A DNA stretch of 64,000 nt from Triticum aestivum (GCF_018294505.1 NC_057811.1:23398025-23462024), one strand, 5' to 3'. Numbered from the stretch's first letter, positions 24,133-35,059 are shown. The notes: generated by a model not told the origin, from the letters alone. Translations and numbers: made by a program.

Positions 24133-24812
24133 TCTTCATCGTCTCTGCACTCATGGCTTATAAACCGCTCCTAGTGCCTCTCTCTTCGCGAGGTGGGACT
24201 AAAAAGCAGCTTAGTAAGAAACTCTAGTACCGGTTGTGCCACGAACCGGTACTAAAGGTGCTCGTGGGGGCCACAGCCTCATTAGTACCGGTTCGTGGCA
24301 CGAACCGGTGCTAAAGGTTCGCCACAAACCGGTACTAAAGAGCTCCTCCCGCCTAGCCGTTGGAACCGGCACTAATGCACACATTAGTGCCGGCTCAAAA
24401 TCAAACCGGCACTAATGTGCTTCACATTTGACCCTTTTTCTACTAGTAGTGCCTATTGCCCCCGGGTCTATCTTCCATCATATTATTTTCCTATCAATTT
24501 GCTATTTCTGTCATTGTTTATTTTGCAATCTTTACTTTCCAATCCATACAACAAAAATACCAAAAATATTTATCTTATTATTTTTATCAGATCTCACTTT
24601 TGCAAGTGGCCGTGAAGGGATTGACAACCCCTTTCTCGCGTTGGTTGCAAGGTTCTTGATTGTTTGTGCAGGTACGATTGACTTGCGTGTAGTCCCCTAC
24701 TGGATTGATACCTTGGTTCTAAAAAACTGAGGGAAATACTTACACTACTTTGCTGCATCACCCTTTCCTCTTCAAGGGAAAACCAACGCATTCTCAAGAG
24801 GTAGTAGTAAGC

Positions 24813-26060
24813 AATCCAAGCAATTCAAAAAAAATCCCTAAATATTGAATTTAAGCATGCACCTAGAAATTATCAGTCATAGAACCAACATCTCTTTCGT
24901 AGAGATTAAGGTACTTCCACATTAAACCTAATACTACAAATTCAAAGGATCAACTTAATACATTAATAGCACATAGGGATGTACCCCAGGAATCCAACGA
25001 GTATAGAGAAAAGGAGGAAAAAAAGATGGAAGAAGAAGGATCAGCCAGCACCAGCACCATCAGCTTCCTAGCCTCACAACTCCAGGTCTCCAGCCTTGTG
25101 AACTCCAGTTTTTCCTACGAAACATGAATGGCAAAGTTGCTGTTACAGATTAGGACTTAGTGAAAATTACAGTTATGCTGAAACAGTTATAATGACTAGC
25201 AGTGTTGACATGATGGTTACAACAAGCAAACAAAACCAAGCTCACAAGTTGCAACTTACTTTTAACATCAAACAATTATATTAACATGACCACTTTAGAG
25301 CAAGATTTTACCATGCAACATAAACTTGTCATAGCAACAAAAGGCATGGCATGAAAGTATTGAATACATAATGCAAATAATTTTTAGGAAGCATGGCCAT
25401 AGGAGTTATATTTTTAGTGGCAACCTTCAAGCAAAGTTGCATAGTTTTATAACAGAAAGGGCTGCTGCTATTGGTAGAGGCAGACTGAGGTTGGCTAGCC
25501 ATCGAGGATGACCAGGTGGGCCAGGGGCCACATGGCTGGGAGCCTTTGTGTGTGTGACTGCCCTTGGACCCGGATGTCCGTGGCTTACTCTGAAAACAAA
25601 AGGGGGGTTTATAGTTTAGTGGGAACCATCGAGCAAATTCGCAAAGTTTTATAGTTGACAGACTTATACTTACTCAGATGCACAGAGTAAAATGATGGCA
25701 TGTTGGAGGCAATAAATAAATATGCTACATGGCTTGTCATGGCATCTAATTTCACAGAATGCTAGTACAAATCATGGAGAACAAGACATACAACGTGAGC
25801 ATCTCCATAAGAGCTGGTAGCTCTACCAAAAAGCAATCAACAACTCAAAAGAAGGTTCAAATATTGTATCAAGCACTTAATAATAGAAAGACACATAACA
25901 AATTTTTGGAGTAGAAGTGCAGGTGAACATCAAATTCTACCACTACAACAGTACAAATTTAGCCCAGGGTTCATATACATCATAATCCAGCCCCCAAAAG
26001 CATGTACTCAATCACTACCACCACAATTGTAAGCACGAGCAGTAAGAAGATTAGGAGTGG
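24813..26060. other. Unassigned sequence before the gene-like island
   Basis: AT-rich, with stops in all frames and no element ends or long ORFs. It may hold introns or 3' sequence of the minus-strand ORF at 26218. A short stretch near 24840-24880 (CCTAAATATTGAATTT) recurs at 30960. Confidence 0.5.
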
Positions 26061-26217
26061 GGAAGCTTACTCTAAACAACGGTACCGCCGCCGTTCAGAC
26101 GAGGGGAGCGGCGAGGCAAGCATGGAGAACGGCGGGGAAGTGAGCTTGCGACACCGTCCTCCTCCTCTTGCGCTTCGAAGTCTCCGGTGACTCCGTTGGA
26201 GGCTGCACGGTTGCTTC

Positions 26218-26505
26218 CTAATCCAGTGGATGCTCTACCCTGGATCGAAACGCCCACCACCTCCGCCTGACCCATGGGTTGGAGAAATCGGCCTGCTCCA
26301 TCGCCCAGAGGAGGATCTCGATCTTGTTGATCAGTTGTGAGGACGGGGGGCAAAGCTTCTTCTTTTCTCTCTTCGTCATTTCCTTCATGGTGGCCATCGC
26401 CGTCCAGCACATTTGCAGTGTGTTGTCAAACCAAGAAAGGATCTCGGTCAACCTGGCCATCTTGCGCTGGTCGCCGCCGGCGATCTGCTCGATCTCCTGC
26501 TCCAT
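26218..26505 (-). CDS. Unrecognised 95-residue protein
   Basis: From ATG at 26505 it encodes a Lys/Glu- and Trp-containing helical protein: MEQEIEQIAGGDQRKMARL, then ILSWFDNTLQMCW, then a basic KREKKK patch, then EILLWAMEQ and WVRRRWWAF. Composition looks like a real protein rather than a chance frame, and the opposite strand is less plausible. No family is recognised. The frame stops at 26218, but a GTAAGC donor at about 26067 suggests a longer spliced message, in which another frame might be used. There is no clear TATA box. The gene could belong to a repeated, transposon-associated family. Confidence 0.45.
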   Translation of the reverse strand: MEQEIEQIAGGDQRKMARLTEILSWFDNTLQMCWTAMATMKEMTKREKKKLCPPSSQLINKIEILLWAMEQADFSNPWVRRRWWAFRSRVEHPLD

Positions 26506-26771
26506 CAAGACAGGGTGGGGGGTGGATGTGGATGTGGAAGAGGAGACGAGAAAATTTACGGCGGCGAGAAGGAGGAGATGGCTACCGTGGATTTGGAATG
26601 CAGGAGAGGGAGTAGATGCCTGCGATTGTGTACTGGTGATGGAAGAGGAGAAGACCCTGGCGGCGTCAGTTCTGCATTGGATGTGAGGGGCGGCGCGTGA
26701 TTGTTTTTTTCCTTTGACTTTTTTTGAGACAGTTTTTTCCTATGACTAAAATGCCATAGGATAAAAGGGTT

Positions 26772-26916
26772 CTAGAAAAGCCCAACCACTGTAAAACTTT
26801 CTATAATAAATATGGATAATTCGGGCCAACCAAAGCCCACAACATGACATATAGAACGCTTACAACTTAAATAACACCAAGACAAATATAGATAGATAGA
26901 TTTTTTAGCTAAAAAG

Positions 26917-26951
<35 letters not shown>

Positions 26952-27413
26952 GGCCGCCGCTTCTCCACCAGGCTCCTCCTCGCTCCTCCTCCGGGCACCC
27001 TTCACTGCTCCTCCGCGGTGTTGTTGATGGGGCGGCAGAGTGTGCATGCGCTCCTCGGTGGGGAAGATGTTGTCGTAGTCCGTGAAGATGTTATGGGTGG
27101 TGAAAGCTATGAACTCGCAGCCACACCAGAACACGCGGCCGAGGAGGTAGAACGCGTCGAGGGGGTTGGTGAAGTGGGCAAGGATAGCAACCACAACCCC
27201 GTTGTGGATGACCTCGTCGACTCGGTACATCCTTGGACATCCCCGGGGGAGGTGCCCGTAGCCGGCCCCAAGGAAGAAGTCGGTGAACCCCCTTGTGCCC
27301 CTCCACCTTGACATCACCCACACACGAAGGGTGCTCTCGACATACACCCCGGCGGGGTAGAGCATCTCCGGCACGGTGGGGGAGAAGCGGTAGGTTGGCC
27401 CGGTGTACTGCAT
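26772..27413 (-). CDS. Unrecognised 213-residue protein with a microsatellite-encoded tail
   Basis: It starts at ATG 27413 (MQYTGPTYRFSPTVPE); the longer frame would need a TTG start. The first ~110 residues are well mixed and hydrophobic/aromatic (GVYVESTLRVWVM, GFTDFFLGAGYGHLPRG, FYLLGRVFWCGCEFIAF), suggesting a folded domain, though no family is recognised. After about residue 130 it becomes basic and then reads a GATA/TATC microsatellite as (IYLS)n before a Cys/Ser-rich end. A TTTAA-type TATA box lies about 125 bp upstream. The natural stop may once have been nearer the repeat. Confidence 0.5.
26917..26952. repeat. (GATA)n microsatellite
   Basis: About nine GATA units, with a shorter run at 26888-26901. 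On the minus strand it falls inside the reading frame of the 213-residue ORF. Confidence 0.95.
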
Positions 27414-27539
27414 GGCTGCGGCGGGCTGGTTCTTGGAGCTGTTTGTGGTGAAGAAGAAGAAGGGCAGACGCAAAATGCAGGTGGGAGAGTATGGGAGATG
27501 GATGAAGGGTGTGATGGGAAGAGGAACATGATAGGTGGC

Positions 27540-27546
27540 TTAAATA
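27540..27546 (-). promoter_or_regulatory. TATA-like box of the ORF at 26772-27413
   Basis: TATTTAA reads on the minus strand, followed by a pyrimidine-rich leader and then the ATG about 125 bp away. Confidence 0.4.
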
Positions 27547-27559
27547 GCCACCGTGGCAG

Positions 27560-28190
27560 TAATGGGCTCAAATGTGAACAAGTTTTCCACCCACCGCGGC
27601 ATCGGGAGTTTACATGCGTGGGAAACTGTAGTGTGAATCAAAATGTGAGGTTTAAGTGCTGCCCTATGTGCCGTCGGTCGGGTCAAGTGGGGACGGCTCT
27701 GCGGCGCGTGCTCCTTCGCGTATGTGCACGCATGCAACGTAGGCTGAAGCGGGCGCATGCATGCAACCACATGCAACGTAGGCTCGCTCGGGCGCATGCA
27801 ATGGCAGCGGACATCGCTTGGTCCACCGGGTGGGCTTCTTTACACAGCCCAACGACGCGCATGCAGGGTAGCCAACCCTCGAGCGCAGAAAAAAAACCAG
27901 GCGCAGGAAAAAAAACTTGATGCCAAAGCCCTAGAAAATCCTTACAACATCAAAAAGCTACGAAACTTGGCAAGGATGCTAGTCATGTTGGTACAAGGTT
28001 GTTGGTCCACTTCAAGGATGTCGACAGAAACATGCTTCGAGACGGACCCTTCCCATCCTACCTGAAAGGCCTCCCATAAAGCAGGTTCAGAATGACATTG
28101 AATTTTGCCAGGATGTAAGTCCAATGAGATCAACACCTGTTCATGTTGGCCAATGTGGCACTGACCGTCGAAGGAGATAAAGATTGATAC
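27560..28190. other. Spacer with CGCATGCA-rich repeats
   Basis: It contains repeated GCATGCAACGTAGGCT-type units (27725-27800). The open frame across it has no recognisable domain, so no gene is called. Confidence 0.45.
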
Positions 28191-28249
28191 TTGTTCATTT
28201 GGGCCCATTTTTTTCCATTTGCTGTCGATAGAACACAAAATAAACATGA

Positions 28250-28500
28250 CTATATGCTTTTAGGTCTTCACCCTCGCCAATTTGTTGGCCAACTCAGTAG
28301 GTTTTGCCTTAAGATGCCACCTCTTTCTGTAAGCTGCAATTGCTGTGGTTTTGGAATGCTGGTTCTCTTTCCTACAGAACGGGCATTTAAAGAGACCGTT
28401 ACACCGGTACACAATCTTTGCAGCCATGAGTCACTTGAAGATTTTCTTTCTGAAAGTTTCCCTCAGCTGTAGGTAGTTCTCCCAGTCTTCCAAATCTGCA
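28250..28500 (-). pseudogene. Fragment with a CxxC zinc-finger-like motif
   Basis: One minus-strand frame reads ADLEDWENYLQLRETFRKK, a stop, then MAAKIVYRCNGLFKCPFCRK followed by a basic helix ending ANKLARVKT and a stop. The YRC...FKCPFC pattern resembles the zinc-finger start of plant XS/SGS3-type proteins, but the second metal-binding half is not evident. It has an internal stop and no flanking exons. It could be a gene relic or an exon with a misplaced boundary. Confidence 0.3.
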
Positions 28501-28787
28501 ATCTGGTATTAGAAGAAAAAAATCTCATGCCAGCGAATTGTACATTATATCAAAGGCAGGCATAAATGGATTGTTTTTCCTTTGTATTGGTTTTCTAAAA
28601 CTTTAGTTATATGAAATACAGGCATAAAACGGAATACAAATGATCCATTGATCTAAATTTGCAAACCCTAGGACTGATAACCGTACGATTAATAAAAAAA
28701 AGCGAACAGTATGATTGTCTGTACGAATAGCAAGGAATAACAAGAGAGCAATTTCTAGGGTTAACCTCGAGAAGGCAAATTCTAGGG

Positions 28788-28928
28788 TTAATCTCTGCAG
28801 ACACAAACTGATTCGTCGTTGTTGGTGCTGTGTTGGACCAGCTGCGGCTGCGAATCGGCGGCGACGACATCCTTGTCAACCAGTTCCTTCATGGGGTCCA
28901 CATCCGCCGCACGGAGTGCACCAGCCAT
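28788..28928 (-). CDS. Candidate first coding exon, 46 residues
   Basis: From ATG 28928 it reads MAGALRAADVDPMKELVDKD, then VVAADSQPQLVQHSTNNDES and a short Cys-containing end. Supporting signs are a good start context (GGGGGCATGGCTGG), a pyrimidine-rich leader with a (CT)n tract about 160 bp upstream, and acidic, non-repetitive composition. No domain is recognised and no convincing downstream exon was found. It may be a short gene, a first exon, or chance. Confidence 0.3.
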   Translation of the reverse strand: MAGALRAADVDPMKELVDKDVVAADSQPQLVQHSTNNDESVCVCRD

Positions 28929-29088
28929 GCCCCCTCCTCCGGCGGGTAGGATTATCCTCGCCGGCAAGAATGTGGGCTTTTTGGCGGCGGCAAGTAGTGG
29001 GCGGCGACGAAGACGTGGGTGGATAGGCAGAGGCGATCGAACGCTGGAGGCAGGAGCGAGATTTGGGGAGTGAAAATTCAATTTGTTT

Positions 29089-29090
<2 letters not shown>

Positions 29091-29115
<25 letters not shown>
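29091..29115. repeat. (GA)n microsatellite
   Basis: About 12 GA units. On the minus strand it would be a CT-rich leader upstream of the ATG at 28928. Confidence 0.9.
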
Positions 29116-29119
<4 letters not shown>

Positions 29120-29504
29120 AGGCCGTGCACAATTCGCCACTTTTGAAATTTAGGTAGAAACATGCACGTATGCGGCATCGTGCACACCCAGAGATTTGCC
29201 TGAACCAACCAATCAACGAACCAAGCAAAAGAAAAAGTGCACAATGTCGGTCCACAAACGTGGCAACATAAACCGAACACCAAAATAGGGTGTTCAAAAA
29301 AAGAACACCAAAATAGGAGGGACATTTTGTTTTTTTTACGCAGTACTACTAAATACTAGAAGGGAGAACTATTGAAAAAAATACTAGAAGGGACAGTTGG
29401 CACATTTAATTTCACATGGCATCTAGCCTTTTTGTTACTCGCTAGCTATGTTGTACCGATTAGGTAAAATGAATGGATAATTATTGAACCCTAGCTATTG
29501 TCAA

Positions 29505-30490
29505 GGTTTATCGGTGTGTGTCTATGTGGCCAAGGGTGCTTGCACAGTGTGGGTCCAGGTGAGTGTGATGCACGGGACGGGCCTTTGTGGTTAGGGCCCA
29601 CATCAAGCGGCACTGAATTTTGAGGAAAGTGAAGGAACGAGACCCGCACACCGTCCGCATGGCGGGCTTGTTCCCTCCCATTGGCTAGATCCAACATGCG
29701 ATATGGCCTCGTTTACACTTAGCCCGTGTGAGGGTTTATGCATGCCCCTCTCAGTGATTGATCATACCCTTCATGGGTCATATGATGAGACCACGCCAGG
29801 CCCCGTGATGCACCGCCTAGGCACAAACCGGACGCGTTACCTCTCGGTAGTTAGATCCAAACCATGCACCCCCGCTGTTTAGACCCAAATGGAGTAGCAC
29901 CTAGACACACGACCCGCGGCACTTGTGCCAGCCCCCGAACCATGCATCCCCGCTGTGTAGAGTCATACGTGGCCATGTGTGCATGCATGTTGTGGTTCCA
30001 GCTGAGTGCGATGCACGGGACGGTCCTTGGTTACTAGGTCTAACATCATATGGCAATGAGATTTGAGGCAAATGAAGGAACGGGCCCCGCACTACCTTCA
30101 CAGGACGGACGCATTCCCACTCTGCGGCTTGATCCAGCATGGGATATGGCCCCGGTTGCCCACAGCCTACGTGAGGGCCTACGCATGCCGCTCTTGATGT
30201 TTTACCACACCCTCTAGGGGTCGTATGATTACACTTGCGCCAGGTCCTGCGAATTTTCAGCCCCTCGCGAATTTGCATGGATTATAACGGCAGCTGACGA
30301 GCATCATAGCCTAGAGAACGGCGTCGAGGCCACCCCTCCCTTTGGTAGCATATGGTGCATATATGGACCAAAGAGCTCAACATGGGGCTTTCATCCCAAT
30401 CCTTGCAATGATTTCATGTGGCCGCGGTAGATCTTGAACTTTCGAGGTTACAACCCTAGAAATGCGGTAAATGTCCCGAATATGGGAGGT
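29505..30490 (+). repeat. Unclassified repeat, copies A and C in tandem
   Basis: Blocks at 29505-29830 and 29960-30260 match each other (GATGCACGGGACGG, GGCCCACATC or its variants, GAAGGAACGRGMCCCGCAC) and match 9738-10130. The block at 29820-29890 matches 10200-10260, and 30335-30490 matches 9930-10100. It looks like a tandem unit of several hundred bp, diverged about 15-25% by eye. No ORF or terminal structure was seen. Confidence 0.7.
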
Positions 30491-31879
30491 TTATGTTTGT
30501 TTTATCTGGCAAGACAAACAAGTTTTTTAAATAAGGATTTTTAGCATGTTTTAATAAGGATTTTATAATTTCACATTATAAGGTGCTTATTTTTATCCTA
30601 AAACAAAGGTGATGTAAACGCACAAAGCTCCTCATTGAGCCTCTCACCATCATGTTCACGTTGAACTCACCCTAAAATCAAGGAGAGGTAGATCGAATCT
30701 CCCCACGGGGGGCAACCTCCACCTAGTAGCTAAATATGGTTAGTTGAGAATTTCTCCCCAAGTCGTTTTTTGAGGCAAAATGACATTCTTCTTTTTTCCT
30801 CCAATATTGTGGCGAAATACATGGAAGAAAAATTGTGGGAGGCACGGTGGAACGAGTGCACCTGTTTCCCCCCTCCAAAAGTGCACTAGTTGCCATATTG
30901 CATGTGAACGTGTCACCTGTACAAATAGTTGAAATGCCGTTTTTATTTGGTTAACAATTCCTAAATATTGAATTTCAGCATGCACCTACCCCATGGCGGT
31001 TAGGTCAAATTTATCTTATCCAAGCTCCGCCAGCGACTGTGCAGATTCTTGTACCATGCACGTGCTGCTCTGGGCCTCCGGCGTCCGGTACCAGACAGGG
31101 GAATCTGGATGTGATGCCATACAATTCATGTTGACCCATATCATGCACCCTTAGCCAACCAGGCCGTCAACATGCACCGCTAGCCACCTCGATTTAGACC
31201 ATGCGGTAGTGTCCACTATGGGCAAAGATGCTCAGCTGGACATGTTTGCTCGCACTAGTGCATGATGCCCAATCTCGGTGCGCAAGACGGGTAGTCGTGT
31301 GTTGCTTTGACATCTTGGCATACGGAGGGAGGGACTCGTTGGAGAACTAACGAACCGAGGTGCGGTCAAGGGTGGATGGATGGTGTGGGTCAACTTGGCT
31401 AAAGGGGAATGGTTTGAGGCCATTTCAACAATGTATGCCATGGCTATGGTCATGAGATACCTCACTTTCCTTACCATGAAATTTTACATAAGGGGACAGT
31501 GTACAATTAAAAAATTTGAGTTTTATTTTTGGATATCCTGTTTGTTACATTTATGGCACCGTGTACAACAAATTTGAGGTTATTTTGGAGATGGTCAAAA
31601 AACTCACTTCATTATAGACGGACCGTTTGGTCTCACTTAAGAGAGTTTTTCTAACAAGGTGGTTTTTTCGACATTTTGTACCCATGCTCTCTTTCATAAA
31701 CATAGACAGAATATGAAATTTTTCCATTTTTTAAGAATTCTATATAATTTATAGTGGCTCAATGAAACTCATGTACATACCTCTAACTTTACCTTAAGGG
31801 GACAGTGTAAACTTCATTATTGTTGAATTTTCTTTGATAATCATGTTTATTACATGTATGTGAATGTAAAACAATTGGG
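30491..31879. other. Spacer with no recognised feature
   Basis: Both strands lack a credible ORF, and no terminal repeats were seen. AAGGGGACAGTGTA recurs at 31490 and 31797, a possible decayed duplication. Confidence 0.55.
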
Positions 31880-33052
31880 TGTTGGTGTACAAAAGTAGGG
31901 GCTCTCCTTTTTTACCCCTTTACTTGTGCACGGGCGGTTAGAGCCGCACCCACGACCACACTAAGCAGGGCAGAGGATGGAAACGAAGGCACAAGACAGC
32001 CAAGGCAATGCCAAGACAGAGACACAAAGAGCAGAATGGCGAGGTGGGCTCCCCCGGCAAGGCCCTTGCCGGGGCGGCCTCCGCAGCCCCGGCAAGAGCC
32101 TTGCCGGGGCAGCTTTCCCGATGCCAGCAGAGCGCGCCACCCTTGAGCCAAGGGTTCCAACGCCATCAACCACATTGGAACCAAGGCTCGGGAGGCACCT
32201 CCGTGGTGGCATGCAGATCTTTGTGAAGATCATAAGCATACAAGATCAGACGAGGACCAGAAGACGACGATCCTCGGCGGGATCCTAGCCAAGGAAGTCC
32301 ACGAGACCCCCGGCAAGATCCTTGCCGGGGATGACCACGATGCCACGGCAAGACCCTTGCCGGGACCCCGACAAGGCCCTTGCCGACGTCGCCTGCGAGG
32401 CCACAACCAGGCCCACGTCTGCCAAGACTCCACCGCCATTCCCATACAGTTGCCAGCCCAACCAGCTGGGCAGGCACCTGCGTGGCAACGTGCGGCTTCC
32501 AGGCCAGCTCAGCAAGCACCTGCGTGGTGGCATGCAGATCTTCGTGAAGACCCTACCACCACGCCATCTCAGTAGCCAGCCAGCCTACATGGCGCTGCAT
32601 GCATCGTTAACCTGGACGCGCGTCGGAGCGAGGCGGAGCGGCGAGGGACGGGACGGGCCTCGTTGCCATCCGCAATAAAGCAACGGGACACCTAAGGGGG
32701 CGCATTTAATGCGTCTTGTCCCGTAATGACAAGCGATAAGCTTGCGCACTGTACACCTTTCTACCTCCTGTGTGCCACTGTGGCGACCCCTTTTTGTCTA
32801 TAAAAGGAGGCCCGAGGCGTCTAGGAAGACTATTCGGATCTTTTGGACTAGACACGCACCGTAGCTAGTTCAAGAACTCAAGAACACTCAAATACATACA
32901 CCAAAGCAGGACTAGGGTTTTACGCATCCTCGCGGCCCGAACTTGAGTAAACGATCTTTATGCTGGCTCCTAGACCTGCTGTTTGCACAACCCCGTGCCC
33001 GCCAACCGTAGAAGGGATCCTAGTGATCCCATAGGTGTCGTTTCCACCGACA
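31880..33052 (+). repeat. 5' LTR of the Tat-lineage element
   Basis: It opens TGTTGGTG and closes CACCGACA (inverted ends). It is rich in palindromic CCGGCAAG...CTTGCCGGGG motifs (32050-32380). A CTATAAAAGG TATA box lies at about 32798. The end is fixed by the adjacent primer site. Confidence 0.75.
32799..32806 (+). promoter_or_regulatory. TATA box of the Tat-element LTR
   Basis: CTATAAAAGGAGGCC lies about 250 bp before the LTR end, a normal position. Confidence 0.6.
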
Positions 33053-33055
33053 TCT

Positions 33056-33073
33056 TTGGCGCGCCAGGTAGGG
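33056..33073 (+). other. Primer-binding site of the Tat-lineage element
   Basis: TTGGCGCGCCAGGTAGGG starts three bases after the LTR end. TGGCGC-type sites are usual in Gypsy elements. Confidence 0.6.
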
Positions 33074-33127
33074 GCGAGCAGTTGTGAGAATCTGGTCTAG
33101 CAGCTAGTTTAGTAGTTTTTCATCACC

Positions 33128-35051
33128 ATGGCTCCCAAGAAGAAGACGATCACAGCAATCGGTTCGTCGGGAGCCGAACGGCCCATACCAGTGCGGGCGA
33201 GTGGCGAGGCGGTCGCGGACGGGAGCCGAGGCACGGCCCGCGAACACCCGCATCGCTCCGGCAGTCAAAGCCGGGCGAGCGGCGTCGTTCGTGCGCGAAA
33301 CGATGGTCCGCACACCGCCAAATCCAAAGACGGAGCCGGGCCCCCCGCAGGCAGAGCGGGGCCCTCCAAGGGCGACGCCGTGCCGCCCACGGGCGGCGCG
33401 CTCTTCCCAGGTTGTGCGCGACGAGCAGCGTCGCCACGCTGGTGACCCTGGGCGCCGCCGTGGAAAGAGTTCCGTGCCTCATTCGTGGGACATAGAAGAC
33501 CAACATGCACGCCGAGGCATCGGCGAAAATGGCGCACAGCCGCAAGGCCGTGATAGAGCTCCTTCTAACATGGTTAGGAGTTGGAGCGCATCACGGTCCA
33601 CGCAGTTTTCGCCGCCACCCCCGCCAGCAGAAGCCTTGGCGCGCGCGGAGTTGCTCCTCGATTTTCCTCCAGCTGCGGAAAAGCTCGACGAGTGGAGAGC
33701 CACCATTCGAAGCCTCGTCGGCGTGGCCAACAAAGATGAGCCGCGACCAGCGGGGCCCTCGGGCCGGCGCTCCGTCGAGCCACCACATGCCAGTGGTCGC
33801 AAGATTGGAGGGGCTGCGGCCACGGTGCACTCTCCTCCCCCACGCCAGCCACGGCAGGCGTCGGTCCGTCGTGATGATGCTGGTGACAATATATCCATAG
33901 CGTCGTCCGACCCACGGACCCACCGCGATCAGCGCCAAGTCCTTCGAGAGCGAGTCCATGAAGACGCTCGAACCACCATCGAGCGCCGGCGCGATGCACG
34001 CCACCAGTCAGATAGGCGGGCGGGGCCCACCATGGACCACCCGGCACCGGGAGGCCCCGGCAGCCTACCTTACGAGGTGGGTTGCCCAGCCTTTACCCGT
34101 GAGCTGCGGCAGTTCAAGTGGCCCTCCCACCGCACGTTCAAGCCCGACGTCGGCGAGAAGTACAACGGCAAGACCCACCCGTCGGAGTTCCTCAGCATCT
34201 ACACCATTGCGATGCAAGCTGCCGGAGCCCGCGACGATAAGGTGCTTGCCAATTACTTCCCGTTGGCACTTAAACTCAATGTCATGTCATGGTTGATGCA
34301 CTTGCCGGTAGATTCTATTTCTTCTTGGTCAGATCTGTGCCATGAGTTTGTTGGCGCCTTTACGGGGGGCCACCAAGCTCATGGCCAGGCAAGCGATTTG
34401 CATATCATCCCCCAGAAACAAGGTGAAACCCTGTGCAAGTACATACAGAGATTCAGCCGGGTGCAGTACAACATCCCGGATGTTCATCCTGCCGCCGTGA
34501 TCAGCGCATTCCACCAGAATGTGCGCAACCGCAAGATGTGTGAAGAGCTGGCGATGAACAAGGTCAAAGATGTGGCCGAACTTTATGTTCTGGCCGATAG
34601 ATGCGCTCGGGCTGAAGAGGGGAGGAAGTACCCCGGCGAGGACGCCGGTGCGGAAACCGAGTCCACAGATGAGGGCACAGCCACCCCGACGAAGAAGGGC
34701 CGGCGTCGCAACAGGAAACGCAAGGGCAAGACTATGCTTGCCGTCGAGGGATCCGAGGACACCGACGCTGCCAAGAGGGCCAAGGCAGACGACCCCGGCA
34801 AGGAAATTGCCGGGTGCGCCTTTTGCCGGGCCTTTGCGACTGCCGACAAGCCAGGAGGCTCCGACAAGCAGTACTGCAAGATCCACCGCACCAAGGGCCA
34901 TGACCTCCAGAACTGCCAACAAGTTGAGCTGCTTGCTGAAAAGCAAAAAGCTGAGTATGAGAGGCGAGACAAAGAGAAGGGCCAGGATGGTGCAGAAGGA
35001 TCCGGCAAGAAGCGTGGCGGCCAAGGGGGTCGCCGCGGCAAGGATAGCTAG
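33128..35051 (+). pseudogene. Gag of the Tat-lineage element, probable early frameshift
   Basis: The likely start is ATG 33128 (MAPKKKTITAIG), but this frame ends at 33445. The main frame (to 35051) is open from about 33201 without an early ATG, so a one-base shift near 33200-33300 is inferred. The first ~280 residues are Arg/Pro-rich and disordered. The capsid domain (Retrotrans_gag type) follows, from YEVGCPAFTRELRQFKWPS through NYFPLALKL to YIQRFSRVQYNIPD. A basic tail with KKGRRRNRKRKGK leads to a CxxC...CKIHRTKGHDLQNC knuckle. The frame ends with TAG at GKDS. Gag packages element RNA in the cytoplasm. Confidence 0.75.
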
Positions 35052-35059
35052 CAAGAGAG

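Larger units (their letters stand above)
18192..24451. mobile_element. CACTA DNA transposon carrying a B3-like gene
   Basis: It starts CACTAGTGCAGAACC and ends CTACTAGTAGTG, so both termini are CACTA in inverted orientation, with a 3-bp CCT target duplication. Subterminal palindromes of the TAGTACCGGTT / AACCGGTACTA type occur at both ends (18200-18400 and 23750-24410) and again inside at 21411-21570. No TNP2-type transposase reading frame is visible, so it is presumably non-autonomous. It holds a four-exon gene on the minus strand, a 343-bp tandem array and two long foldbacks. Confidence 0.92.
11122..24806 (+). mobile_element. Non-autonomous Gypsy-type LTR element (Fatima/Sumana-like), interrupted by a CACTA
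   Basis: The LTRs are 11122-12685 and 16961-24806. The second measures about 1.58 kb once the CACTA insertion at 18192-24451 and its duplicated target are removed. Both open TGATACGTCTCCAACG. The flank TAAGC is present at 11117-11121 and again at 24808-24812 and is the target duplication. The 4.3-kb interior encodes only a gag/protease-like protein. No reverse transcriptase, RNase H or integrase is visible, so the element depends on relatives. A GCTTGGGGATG polypurine tract precedes the 3' LTR. Confidence 0.9.
16961..24806 (+). repeat. 3' LTR of the Gypsy element, split by a CACTA
   Basis: Left part 16961-18191 and right part 24455-24806. The CCT at 18189-18191 is repeated at 24452-24454. 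The unbroken 5' LTR has a single GAAACCT at the matching point (around 12330), which confirms the empty site. Confidence 0.9.

Noticed and set aside
24840..24880. Homology between 24840 and 30960
   Set aside because: Only about 30 bp match and no further collinearity was seen, so no duplication is claimed.
27498..27920. 140-residue plus-strand ORF
   Set aside because: Its C-terminus is made of CGCATGCA repeats, no domain is seen, and it overlaps the leader and promoter of the minus-strand ORF.
31912..32678. ORFs in the 5' LTR of the Tat-lineage element
   Set aside because: They arise from palindromic CCGGCAAG-type repeats on both strands of a non-coding LTR.
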